Source: an uncultured Eisenbergiella sp.
GTDB lineage: Bacteria; Bacillota; Clostridia; Lachnospirales; Lachnospiraceae
Direction of reading: 5' to 3'
NCBI GenBank assembly: GCA_947626725.1
Contig: CANQTI010000117.1
Coordinates: forward strand, 1 to 6,214
Length of the DNA: 6,214 nucleotides
Position numbers and translations under genes: made by a program. Position 1 is the first letter of the stretch. Every line of letters starts with the position of its first letter. This document shows positions 1 to 5,681 of the stretch, piece by piece. Under the pieces are notes generated by a model, which ran no database searches, was not told where the DNA came from, and was given only the letters and a program-made list of their open reading frames with translations.

Positions 1-116
1 CTGCCTGGGGCGACTGGTTCCAGATGCTCTTCGCGGCTGCCATGGTCGTTCTGGCCGTGATCCTGGTGATCCAGGGCATTCAGACCTTTGCCTCTCTGGC
101 CAAGAAGAAGAAATAA
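1..116 (+). CDS. C-terminal end of an integral membrane protein (partial; possibly CstA-like)
   Basis: Only the last 37 or so codons are present; the gene enters from the left edge and ends at TAA 114-116. The translation begins AWGDWFQMLFAAAMVVLAV, continues through a hydrophobic run of about 20 residues (a clear transmembrane helix), and ends in a short linker and a KKKK tail, as expected for a last membrane helix with a cytoplasmic positively charged C-terminus. The phase is fixed by the stop and the uninterrupted frame. The style (a WFQ...VILVIQGIQTF helix) reminds me of the C-terminus of carbon-starvation (CstA, peptide/pyruvate) transporters, but this is a weak recollection and other transporter families are possible. 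A strong intrinsic terminator follows about 50 bases downstream. The gene is convergent with prs, so it belongs to a different transcription unit from everything else in the window. Confidence 0.7.
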   Translation, partial: AWGDWFQMLFAAAMVVLAVILVIQGIQTFASLAKKKK

Positions 117-167
117 TGCTCCTTCGGGAAAAGAGACAGATCCTGACGGTTATGAAGCAATAAATGA

Positions 168-194
168 GCGGCCCGCGTAAAGCGGGCCGCTTTT
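168..194 (+). terminator. Intrinsic terminator of the left-edge membrane protein gene
   Basis: A perfect 9-bp GC-only stem is formed by GCGGCCCGC (168-176) and GCGGGCCGC (182-190) around a GTAAA loop, followed by TTTTCTT. It lies 51 bases past the stop codon at 114-116. The T-tract is on the plus strand only, so it ends the left-hand gene. Confidence 0.92.
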
Positions 195-243
195 CTTCCG
201 GCAGAAAAGGAAGCGCCGGAAAATACACAGATGTTTTTTCCCC

Positions 244-267
244 AAAAAAAACTCCCATAAAAGGGAG
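244..267 (-). terminator. Weak minus-strand hairpin with long T-tract
   Basis: CTCCC (252-256) and GGGAG (263-267) form a 5-bp stem with a 6-base loop. Read on the minus strand it is followed directly by a run of eight T (A-tract 244-251 on plus). It could be a back-up terminator for leftward transcription that escapes the prs terminator. The short stem makes this tentative. Confidence 0.35.
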
Positions 268-268
268 G

Positions 269-304
269 ATGCCAGACGGCCCGCTGCCGCCTGGCATTTT
301 ATTA
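269..304 (+). terminator. Second plus-strand terminator-like hairpin
   Basis: ATGCCAG (269-275) pairs with CTGGCAT (291-297), and CGGC (277-280) pairs with GCCG (286-289) inside it, with one A-C mismatch and a 5-base loop. TTTTATT follows. The stem is GC-rich and the T-tract is on the plus strand, so it fits a second terminator for rightward transcription, about 80 bases after the first. Confidence 0.6.
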
Positions 305-469
305 TGAAAAAGCTATTTAGAAGTTATGGATAAGTCTGATCTTAAGCATTTCATTCATTATCTTGTATGAACTTAGTATAGGAAAAGAAAGTGTCGAAAG
401 CATGATGCTGAAAAAAACTTTCCGTTAAAGAAATGTGAACAGAAAGTGAACGGCTGTTCTCTTCTGCTC
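305..469. other. Gene-free convergent intergenic stretch
   Basis: Between the hairpin at 269-304 and the prs terminator I see no gene. The only ATG-initiated frame that catches the eye (304-333) is nine codons long and lacks a ribosome binding site. The composition is more AT-rich than the genes. A short GAAC/GTTC dyad lies at 448-459, with no clear role. Confidence 0.6.
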
Positions 470-508
470 AAAAAGGGACCGGTTCCGCAGGCAAACCAGT
501 CCCTTTTT
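470..508 (-). terminator. Bidirectional terminator ending the dnaD-loader-prs unit
   Basis: AAAAAGGGAC (470-479) is exactly complementary to GTCCCTTTTT (499-508). GGTT (481-484) pairs with AACC (494-497) after a single C-A mismatch, giving a long stem with a 9-base loop. The A-tract and T-tract are part of the stem, so it can terminate in both directions. On the minus strand it lies 22 bases past the prs stop codon, so its main role is to end the leftward operon. Confidence 0.88.
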
Positions 509-530
509 GCAGATATTCTTGGATTTCCTT

Positions 531-1715
531 TCACTGATATTTTTTCTTATATCTTGCCAGCGCATTCTGGATCCGATCGTTGGGCTCCAGCAGATCGCTG
601 ATGGAGGCATCATGGTTCAGCGTGTCGATCAGGTAAGCGATATATTTGCTCATATCGCAGTTGACATACCATTCGCGATCCAGAAGCTCCGGAATCTGAT
701 AGATCAGGTTGGTGGTGAGAATCCGGTCGATCTCGCCGGCGGCATACGCTTTGTCAAACTTGTCCAGACCGTTGGTGAAAAGTCCGAAGGTAGCGCAGAT
801 GAAGATCTTGCGGGCACCGCGCCCTTTCAAAGCCCTTGCCACCTCCAGCACGCTGTCTCCGGAGGAGATCATATCGTCAATGATGATCATGTCTTTGCCG
901 TCTACGCTGCTGCCCAGAAATTCATGCGCCAGGATGGGATTGCGGCCGTTGACGACGGTGGTATAATCTCTTCTTTTGTAAAACATGCCCATGTCAAGGC
1001 CGAGCACATTGGCGATATAGATCGCCCTTCTCATGCCGCCTTCATCGGGGCTGATGACCATCATGTGGTCGGAATCGATCTTCAGGTTTGGCACCGCGTT
1101 CAGCAGATTTTTGATGAACTGGTAGGCGGGCTGTACGGTCTCAAATCCGTTCAGCGGTATGGCGTTCTGGACCCTGGGCTCATGGGCATCGAAGGTGATG
1201 ATATTATCAACGCCCATTTTTACCAGCTCCTGCAGAGAGATGGCACAGTCCAGAGATTCTCTCTGTGTGCGCCGGTCCTGTCGGCTTTCGTAGAGGAAAG
1301 GCATGATGACGGTGATTCTTCTGGCCTTGCCGCCTACAGCGGAGATGATTCGTTTCAAATCCTGATAGTGGTCGTCAGGTGACATGCGATTGATGTTGCC
1401 GCAGAGGGAATAGGTCTGGCTGTAGTTGGTGACGTCCACCAGAAGATACAGGTCCGAACCGCGAACGGAGTCGAGGATCACACCTTTGCCTTCTCCGGAA
1501 CCAAAACGCGGCACCTGTGTCTTTAAGATATAGGTGTCGCGCTGATAACCGGAAAAAGCCAGGCTGTTTTTATGCTGACTCTCGCGTTCTGTTCTCCATT
1601 TTGTAAGATAGGCGTCAATTTTCTGGGCCATGGATTCGCATCCCCGCAGAGGGATGATCCCCAGGGAACCGACAGGTATTGTTTCCAGATCCCTGGTTTC
1701 TTCGCGCACAGACAT
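531..1715 (-). CDS. prs: Ribose-phosphate pyrophosphokinase (PRPP synthetase), long clostridial form
   Basis: Makes PRPP from ribose 5-phosphate and ATP for purine, pyrimidine, NAD, His and Trp synthesis, in the cytoplasm. With the start used here it is 394 residues; classical bacterial Prs is about 315. Recognisable blocks: FGSGEGKG (71-78) and SVRGSDLYLL (83-92) in the N-terminal half; RQDRRTQRES (145-154) in the ATP-contact region; DAHEPRVQNAIPL (176-188), in place of the usual DLH block but keeping the His; SPDEGGMRRA (222-231); the catalytic-loop type YKRRD (246-250); and the PRPP/ribose-5-phosphate loop IIIDDMISSGDS (277-288), which differs from the canonical DDMIDTGGT. The N-terminal part has extra sequence around 97-120. 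The start at 1715 is chosen because GAGG (1725-1728) lies 9 bases upstream and the homology begins there (ETIPVGSLGII). The frame stays open up to 1802, but that extension looks non-coding. It is the last gene of the probable dnaD-loader-prs unit, 138 bases after the loader gene with no terminator seen between. The family is sure; the exact kinetics of this divergent form are unknown. Confidence 0.95.
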   Translation of the reverse strand: MSVREETRDLETIPVGSLGIIPLRGCESMAQKIDAYLTKWRTERESQHKNSLAFSGYQRDTYILKTQVPRFGSGEGKGVILDSVRGSDLYLLVDVTNYSQTYSLCGNINRMSPDDHYQDLKRIISAVGGKARRITVIMPFLYESRQDRRTQRESLDCAISLQELVKMGVDNIITFDAHEPRVQNAIPLNGFETVQPAYQFIKNLLNAVPNLKIDSDHMMVISPDEGGMRRAIYIANVLGLDMGMFYKRRDYTTVVNGRNPILAHEFLGSSVDGKDMIIIDDMISSGDSVLEVARALKGRGARKIFICATFGLFTNGLDKFDKAYAAGEIDRILTTNLIYQIPELLDREWYVNCDMSKYIAYLIDTLNHDASISDLLEPNDRIQNALARYKKKYQ

Positions 1716-1724
1716 TCGGGAAAA

Positions 1725-1728
1725 CCTC
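1725..1728 (-). promoter_or_regulatory. Ribosome binding site that decides the prs start
   Basis: GAGG on the minus strand, within AGCGAGG, 9 bases before the ATG at 1713-1715. No comparable site precedes the upstream in-frame start at 1802. Confidence 0.6.
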
Positions 1729-1853
1729 GCTTTCTGACAATCAGTTGTGTGTGTTTCATGCGGTTGAGGGGTTTTCATACGGCGCAGGCATTCCGCAGGC
1801 ACAGAGCCGCATCCGTGACGCGAAGCTTTGTGCGGTTTGCCCGCTGGTCGCTC

Positions 1854-2825
1854 TCAGGAGCGTGTGCCGGGAATTTTCCGGATCATCCGGATATCGGGGC
1901 CAGTCAGCTTACAGAATTCAAAATTGCTGGTGATCCTGGAAAAGATGCGGTCCTGATATCGCGCTTGAAAATCCTCCAGCGATAGGTTGGTGGAGATGAT
2001 AACGGATTTTTTCCGGAGCAGCCGTTCGTTGAGGCACGTGAAAAAATGAGACAGCGTGAGAGCGGTCGCGGTCTCGGTGCCCAGATCGTCTATGACCAGC
2101 AGATCACAGCCATAGAGGTCGCTGCAAAGGGAGGACATTTCCTCTGGATTCTTATAGTTGAAGGTGCTGCGGGCAAGGGTATCGAACAGTCCGGCCGCAC
2201 TGAAATAGAGGACGGAACAGCCTTTGTCCAGGCATTCCTTCGCAATACAGTTGGAAAGAAATGTCTTGCCTGTACCCACTGTACCATAAAAGAACAGATT
2301 TTGGTAGACCGTTTTGAAATCAGCCGCAAATTTTTTGCATTTTTCGACAGACTGGCGATAAGCGGTCAATGCCTCTCCTTCGTACCAACGGTAGGAGAGG
2401 GTGCCGAAATTTTCCTGCTCCAGTGTCCGTTCCAGGTTGGATTGTTCGTAGAGAAGGGCGATTTCTGCCTGGCGGAAGCAATGACATTTCTGCCCGCGGA
2501 TATAGCCGGTGTCCTGACAGTCCGGACAGTCGTAGAGCGGCTGCAGAAAATCCTCCGGATAGCCGTTTTCGGTCAACAGTCTGGCGCGGTCGGCGGCCAG
2601 CTCCTTCAGGCGCTGGCGCAGCTTATCCAAGGCCGTGTCATCACCGGCCAACATTTTTTTGCCCTGGGCGACAGAAACAGAGGCCACGGACTCATCCAGC
2701 GTCCGGTATCCGTCCACTGTGTCGTAAATGTGATGGAGCCGATTTTCATGGGCATGGCGGTTGCGGGTTTGGCGTTCTTCGTATTGACGCATGATGGAAT
2801 TATATTGGGAAACGGTCAGTGCCAT
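1854..2825 (-). CDS. DnaC/DnaI-type AAA+ helicase loader (IstB-like ATP-binding protein)
   Basis: A 323-residue cytoplasmic ATPase that in this family loads the replicative helicase onto DNA during initiation and restart. Order of features: a charged helical N-terminal region (1-95), probably the helicase-contacting part; a zinc-binding cluster CPDCQDTGYIRGQKCHC with Cys100, Cys103, Cys114 and Cys116; Walker A GTVGTGKT (181-188); Walker B LLVIDDLG (242-249); sensor-1 region ISTN (277-280); and an arginine-finger-type RIFSRI (293-298). The length and layout match Bacillus DnaI and Clostridia 'DnaC' loaders. IstB transposition ATPases share the AAA+ core, but there is no transposase nearby, and the zinc cluster and the dnaD neighbour favour a replication loader. 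The start at 2825 is set by AGGAG (2833-2837), 7 bases upstream. A GTG at 2838-2840 is also in frame but would overlap that ribosome binding site. The gap to dnaD upstream is 31 bases, so the two are co-transcribed. Symbol left empty because both dnaC and dnaI are used for this family. Confidence 0.93.
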   Translation of the reverse strand: MALTVSQYNSIMRQYEERQTRNRHAHENRLHHIYDTVDGYRTLDESVASVSVAQGKKMLAGDDTALDKLRQRLKELAADRARLLTENGYPEDFLQPLYDCPDCQDTGYIRGQKCHCFRQAEIALLYEQSNLERTLEQENFGTLSYRWYEGEALTAYRQSVEKCKKFAADFKTVYQNLFFYGTVGTGKTFLSNCIAKECLDKGCSVLYFSAAGLFDTLARSTFNYKNPEEMSSLCSDLYGCDLLVIDDLGTETATALTLSHFFTCLNERLLRKKSVIISTNLSLEDFQARYQDRIFSRITSNFEFCKLTGPDIRMIRKIPGTRS

Positions 2826-2832
2826 AGCGGAT

Positions 2833-2837
2833 CTCCT
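2833..2837 (-). promoter_or_regulatory. Strong ribosome binding site of the helicase loader gene
   Basis: AGGAG (minus strand) with a 7-base spacer to the ATG at 2823-2825. It sits immediately next to the alternative GTG at 2838-2840, which rules that GTG out as the main start. Confidence 0.8.
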
Positions 2838-2856
2838 CACAGGTTTTTGAAAAGGA

Positions 2857-3999
2857 TCAACGTTTCAGCAGTTCTTTTTCCAGTGCGTCAAAATCATAGT
2901 CGTTGTGCATGAAACGGTTATATTCAGTTACCGTGTTGCTGCGGCCCCTGGCCGGTCTGGCCTTTTCCTTCTGGTGAGAGGCGTCTAATGCCGGAATGTC
3001 CGACAAATGATGCACGCCTGCATTGTACCAGGCGGAAAGAATGCTGTCCGCATAGGAAAACCGGTGTCGGTCTGTCGCCAGAACGGTACGCCTGCAGGCC
3101 TCCAGGATGACGTCCATCTCAAAGCCCCAGCTTTCGGTCCAGCGTCGAATGTAGGCGATCTCGCTCTGCGTGGGAGCGTTCGTTTTGCCGAGCGCGTTCA
3201 TGATGCTGTATACCGTTTTGTCATAACGGGCCGCATGCTCCTGCGCTTCTTCCGGTGTAGAAATGCCGGACTGTGCCCAGCCGACAGCTACTTTTTCGAT
3301 GTAACGGAAGTCCTTTTTTCCCCGTTCCACGCAGTACTGGAGCAGATAATCGATGAGATCGTCTGAAAAATGCAGTTTGTCCACAAAAAATAGGATTGAT
3401 TTCATATCGGAAGGGCTCAGTGTACGCCCCAGATACTGTTCCGCGATGAAAAACAGTTGGGCTGTGCTTTCCGCCTGACCGAAGATTTTCAGCTCGTCCA
3501 GCGTGTAAGCAGGTTTTTCCCAGGAACCGGATACAGGAACCGTTTGGTGGGAGATCACTGCGACGGAGGGAACCGGAGCAGTCAGAGGAATTGCCGCCGC
3601 AGAACCGTCTGACGGAAGCCCTGCCTCAGGCTCAGCTGCCGACACGGGAGACGCCGACACGGGTTCGGATGCAGATGCAGCGGCCGTACCAGAAGCCGGG
3701 ACAGGACCCAGCACATTGAAACGGATTCGGTATAGATCCTTATCGCTGCCGAATTCCAGCGTGAGCACCTGACATTTCTCCCAGTAGCGCAGTGCGCGCA
3801 TGACATCCTTTTCGGTATGGTTGAAGCGGTCCGCGATATCGGAAATGCTGACGCTGGTATGGGCCTGAAACATGCGCAGCAAATATAGATAGATCTTGAG
3901 CTGCGCATCGTTGGCGTCCTTCATGTAATTGTCGATAAAATAATTGGAAACGACTGTGGCGCTGGCGCCGCCGTCATCGGTCAAAGTGATGGTGCTCAT
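2857..3999 (-). CDS. DnaD-domain replication initiation protein with two C-terminal DnaD domains
   Basis: A 380-residue protein of the DnaD/DnaB (Firmicutes) primosome family, which bridges DnaA-opened or forked DNA and the helicase loader. Visible parts: an N-terminal winged-helix-like region (about 18-95; FIDNYMKDANDAQLKIYLYL, then an HTH-like SISDIADRFNHTEKDVMRAL and a hydrophobic wing); a low-complexity linker rich in Ala, Pro, Ser and Glu (about 98-155); then two DnaD C-terminal domains, the first about 165-245 ending in the YxxxIxxxW-type FRYIEKVAVGW (231-241), the second about 260-340 ending in FSYADSILSAW (324-334). The tail is charged and ends in DFDALEKELLKR. The start at 3999 has GAAAGG (4008-4013) 8 bases upstream. 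It is followed after 31 bases by the loader gene, the usual pairing of these two functions, and is preceded by a DnaA-box-like cluster. The family call is firm; orthology to Bacillus DnaD as opposed to DnaB cannot be settled from sequence alone, so no symbol is given. Confidence 0.92.
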   Translation of the reverse strand: MSTITLTDDGGASATVVSNYFIDNYMKDANDAQLKIYLYLLRMFQAHTSVSISDIADRFNHTEKDVMRALRYWEKCQVLTLEFGSDKDLYRIRFNVLGPVPASGTAAASASEPVSASPVSAAEPEAGLPSDGSAAAIPLTAPVPSVAVISHQTVPVSGSWEKPAYTLDELKIFGQAESTAQLFFIAEQYLGRTLSPSDMKSILFFVDKLHFSDDLIDYLLQYCVERGKKDFRYIEKVAVGWAQSGISTPEEAQEHAARYDKTVYSIMNALGKTNAPTQSEIAYIRRWTESWGFEMDVILEACRRTVLATDRHRFSYADSILSAWYNAGVHHLSDIPALDASHQKEKARPARGRSNTVTEYNRFMHNDYDFDALEKELLKR

Positions 4000-4039
4000 G
4001 GGTGCGGCCTTTCAAAAATCACATATTTCGATTGCACTT

Positions 4040-4048
4040 AATATACCA
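4040..4048 (-). promoter_or_regulatory. Candidate promoter of the dnaD-loader-prs unit (extended -10)
   Basis: On the minus strand TATATT (4040-4045) is preceded by TGG (4046-4048), the TGn of an extended -10 element. The -35 region at 17-18 bases (TTCCAT / ATTCCA) is poor, as is common for extended -10 promoters. The predicted transcript start is near 4033, about 35 bases before the dnaD ATG. The DnaA-box-like sites lie about 80 bases and more upstream. Confidence 0.45.
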
Positions 4049-4084
4049 CATCCGAGGGAAAAATGGAATAAAAAATTTGGAGCA

Positions 4085-4114
4085 AAGGCCCTCCGGAGGC
4101 CGTTTCCGGGCCTT
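4085..4114 (-). terminator. Imperfect GC-rich hairpin between murC and dnaD
   Basis: AAGGC (4085-4089) pairs with GCCTT (4110-4114), and CCGGA (4093-4097) pairs with TCCGG (4105-4109), with a 3-base bulge. An overlapping 10-bp palindrome CCTCCGGAGG lies at 4090-4099. On the minus strand it is followed by TTTGCTCC, a weak T-tract. It may be a secondary terminator for murC or just a structured spacer. Confidence 0.35.
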
Positions 4115-4115
4115 C

Positions 4116-4142
4116 TGTGGAAGCTGTGGAAAATGTGGAAAA
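4116..4142. promoter_or_regulatory. Three abutting head-to-tail DnaA-box-like 9-mers
   Basis: Three 9-mers sit end to end with no gap: TGTGGAAGC (4116-4124), TGTGGAAAA (4125-4133) and TGTGGAAAA (4134-4142). Read on the minus strand the last two are TTTTCCACA, one base from the DnaA-box consensus TTATCCACA; the first is a weaker match with three differences. They lie upstream of the dnaD promoter candidate. DnaA binding is inferred from motif similarity only. Confidence 0.6.
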
Positions 4143-4179
4143 AGAGGGAGAAACCGCGGCGGAACGCGCTTTTTTTGAC

Positions 4180-4232
4180 AAAAAATATCCACAGGCGAAG
4201 GAGGACGGACTCTGCGTCTTCGCCTGTGGATA
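4180..4232 (-). terminator. murC intrinsic terminator with a perfect 15-bp stem
   Basis: TATCCACAGGCGAAG (4186-4200) is exactly complementary to CTTCGCCTGTGGATA (4218-4232), with a 17-base loop. On the minus strand the stem is followed immediately by TTTTTT (A-tract 4180-4185). The hairpin begins 11 bases after the murC stop codon, so it ends the murC transcript. Unusually, both arms carry a DnaA-box-like core (ATCCACA / TGTGGAT). Confidence 0.85.
4185..4193 (+). promoter_or_regulatory. DnaA-box-like 9-mer in the left arm of the murC terminator
   Basis: ATATCCACA, one mismatch (first base) to TTATCCACA, in the opposite orientation to the other copies in this intergenic region. Confidence 0.5.
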
Positions 4233-4242
4233 GTGTGGACAA
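4225..4242. promoter_or_regulatory. Two abutting DnaA-box-like 9-mers next to the murC stop
   Basis: TGTGGATAG (4225-4233) and TGTGGACAA (4234-4242) are consecutive without a gap, each one mismatch from the DnaA box (minus-strand CTATCCACA and TTGTCCACA). The second ends one base before the murC stop codon at 4244-4246. The first overlaps the right arm of the murC terminator. Confidence 0.6.
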
Positions 4243-4243
4243 G

Positions 4244-5629
4244 TCAGCGGGAAAGGAGATTTTCGCCGATATTTACCACATCTCCGGCCCCCATGGTTAT
4301 CAACAGATCACCGTTGATACAATTTTTTAAAATAAATTTTTCAATTTCTGGGAACGTATGGAAATAAAAACATTCCTTGCCGCTATCCCGTATCTTTTCC
4401 TGTATGTCAGCGGAGCTGATGCCGAGGGAGTCCGTTTCCCGAGCCGCATAAATGTCTGCCAGAATCACCTTGTCAGCGTGGCAGAGCGCTTTGGCGAAAT
4501 CGTCCAGGAACGCCTTCGTGCGGCTGTAGGTGTGGGGCTGAAAGACGCACCAGAGGGTGTGATGAGGGACCTTTTGTGCCGCGGTCAGGGTCGCGATGAT
4601 TTCCGTGGGATGGTGTGCATAATCGTCTATGATAGTCACGCCGTTGCATTCTCCCTTGTACTGGAAGCGCCTGTCTGTGCCGTGGAAAGCGAGCAGGGCC
4701 TCCTCAGCGATTTCGGGGGAGATTCCCAGCAGGTCGGAGAGCGCCATTGCGGCCAGCGCATTCATGATGTTGTGCGCGCCGGGCACGCCGAGCGTGACGG
4801 TTTCCGCATCCCGGCCGAAACGGTGCAGGCGGAACGTGGCATCCGCCATGGTATCATATGAAATATCCGTGGCATAATAGTCCACGGACGGGGTGGTCCC
4901 GAAGGTGATCACTCTGCAGGGCAGACCGGAGGTGAGTTCCTCTGCGTTGGGAATATCCGCATTGATGATGAGAGTGCCGTCCGCCGGAATGAGTTCGGCA
5001 AAGCGGCGGAAGGAGGCACGGATGTCCTGGATATCTTTGAAGAAATCGAGATGGTCTTCTTCTACATTCAGGATGATCCCGATTTTGGGGAACAGGCTCA
5101 AAAAGCTGTTCGTGTATTCACAGGCTTCCGTCACAAAGAGGCCGGATTTTCCAACTCGGATGTTGCCGTGAATGGATCGGAGGATGCCGCCTACAGAGAT
5201 CGTAGGATCAGCGTCGGCCCGCAGCAGGATTTCGGAAACCATGGATGTGGTGGTCGTCTTGCCGTGCGTGCCGCTGATGGCGATTGGTGTGGCGTAATTG
5301 CGCATGAGCTGCCCCAGAAACTGTGCCCTGGTGAGGGTCGGGATCCGGCGGCGAAGAACCTCTGAAAATTCCGGATTGTCCGCATGAACCGCGGCGGTAT
5401 AGACCACCAGGTCAATGTCATCTGTAATGTTTTCCGCTTTCTGGGGTTTGCCGTAGTGAATGACGGCCCCCCGCTGTTCCAGCAGAGTGGTCAGCGGCGA
5501 ACGATTCCAGTCAGAGCCGGAGACTGTAAAGCCTTCGGAGAGCAGGATCTCTGCCAGGCCGGACATGCTGATGCCGCCGATGCCGATGAAATAAACGTGA
5601 ATGGGATGGTCAAAATCTACATGATACAT
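4244..5629 (-). CDS. murC: UDP-N-acetylmuramate--L-alanine ligase
   Basis: Adds L-alanine to UDP-MurNAc using ATP, the first amino-acid step of cytoplasmic peptidoglycan precursor synthesis. It has 461 residues, the normal MurC length. Seen in order: N-terminal UDP-binding glycine loop GIGGISMSGLAEIL (16-29); the ATP P-loop ISGTHGKTTTTSM (118-130); TEACEY (167-172); NVEEDHLDFF (188-197), with the metal/carbamylation-region residues of Mur ligases; GAHNIMNALAA (284-294); DDYAHHPTEI (335-344), a MurC hallmark; FQPHTYSRT (363-371); DIYAARE (392-398); and GAGD (447-450). All key residues are present, so it should be active. The ATG at 5627-5629 is chosen because AGGAAG (5639-5644) lies 9 bases upstream and MurC homology starts within a few residues. 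The frame is open to 5779, but those extra 50 codons run through a tandem repeat whose 50-bp period is not a multiple of three. It is flanked downstream by its own terminator, so it is likely monocistronic. Confidence 0.96.
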   Translation of the reverse strand: MYHVDFDHPIHVYFIGIGGISMSGLAEILLSEGFTVSGSDWNRSPLTTLLEQRGAVIHYGKPQKAENITDDIDLVVYTAAVHADNPEFSEVLRRRIPTLTRAQFLGQLMRNYATPIAISGTHGKTTTTSMVSEILLRADADPTISVGGILRSIHGNIRVGKSGLFVTEACEYTNSFLSLFPKIGIILNVEEDHLDFFKDIQDIRASFRRFAELIPADGTLIINADIPNAEELTSGLPCRVITFGTTPSVDYYATDISYDTMADATFRLHRFGRDAETVTLGVPGAHNIMNALAAMALSDLLGISPEIAEEALLAFHGTDRRFQYKGECNGVTIIDDYAHHPTEIIATLTAAQKVPHHTLWCVFQPHTYSRTKAFLDDFAKALCHADKVILADIYAARETDSLGISSADIQEKIRDSGKECFYFHTFPEIEKFILKNCINGDLLITMGAGDVVNIGENLLSR

Positions 5630-5638
5630 GAACGCGCA

Positions 5639-5644
5639 CTTCCT
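5639..5644 (-). promoter_or_regulatory. Ribosome binding site that decides the murC start
   Basis: AGGAAG on the minus strand with a 9-base spacer to the ATG at 5627-5629. It supports the 461-residue MurC over a 511-residue form that would start inside the repeats. Confidence 0.7.
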
Positions 5645-5658
5645 GTGTTTGATTGGGT

Positions 5659-5674
5659 GCGGGAAATCTCCCGC
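5659..5674 (-). other. Short hairpin just upstream of the murC ribosome binding site
   Basis: GCGGGA (5659-5664) and TCCCGC (5669-5674) form a perfect 6-bp stem with a 4-base loop, 14 bases upstream of the AGGAAG site in the leader RNA. No T-tract follows on either strand, so it is not a terminator. A role in leader folding is possible but unproven. Confidence 0.45.
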
Positions 5675-5681
5675 CGGTGGG

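Noticed and set aside
304..333. Nine-codon frame MKKLFRSYG
   Set aside because: No ribosome binding site, directly after a hairpin and T-tract, and too short to support.
507..1382. Long plus-strand open frame of 291 codons
   Set aside because: It lies antisense to prs, has no ribosome binding site, and its translation resembles no family; prs on the other strand carries clear motifs.
1716..1802. N-terminal extension of prs to 1802
   Set aside because: No ribosome binding site at 1802; the extra residues are Cys/His/Thr-rich without homology, whereas GAGG precedes the ATG at 1715.
1854..2825. IstB helper ATPase of an IS21-type insertion sequence
   Set aside because: No istA transposase or terminal inverted repeats nearby; the Cys cluster and the adjacent dnaD gene indicate a replication helicase loader.
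2826..2840. GTG start of the loader gene at 2838-2840
   Set aside because: The AGGAG at 2833-2837 lies just inside that start and is ideally spaced for the ATG at 2825.
2046..2912. Long plus-strand open frame of 288 codons
   Set aside because: Antisense shadow of the helicase loader gene, which has Walker A/B and a zinc cluster on the minus strand.
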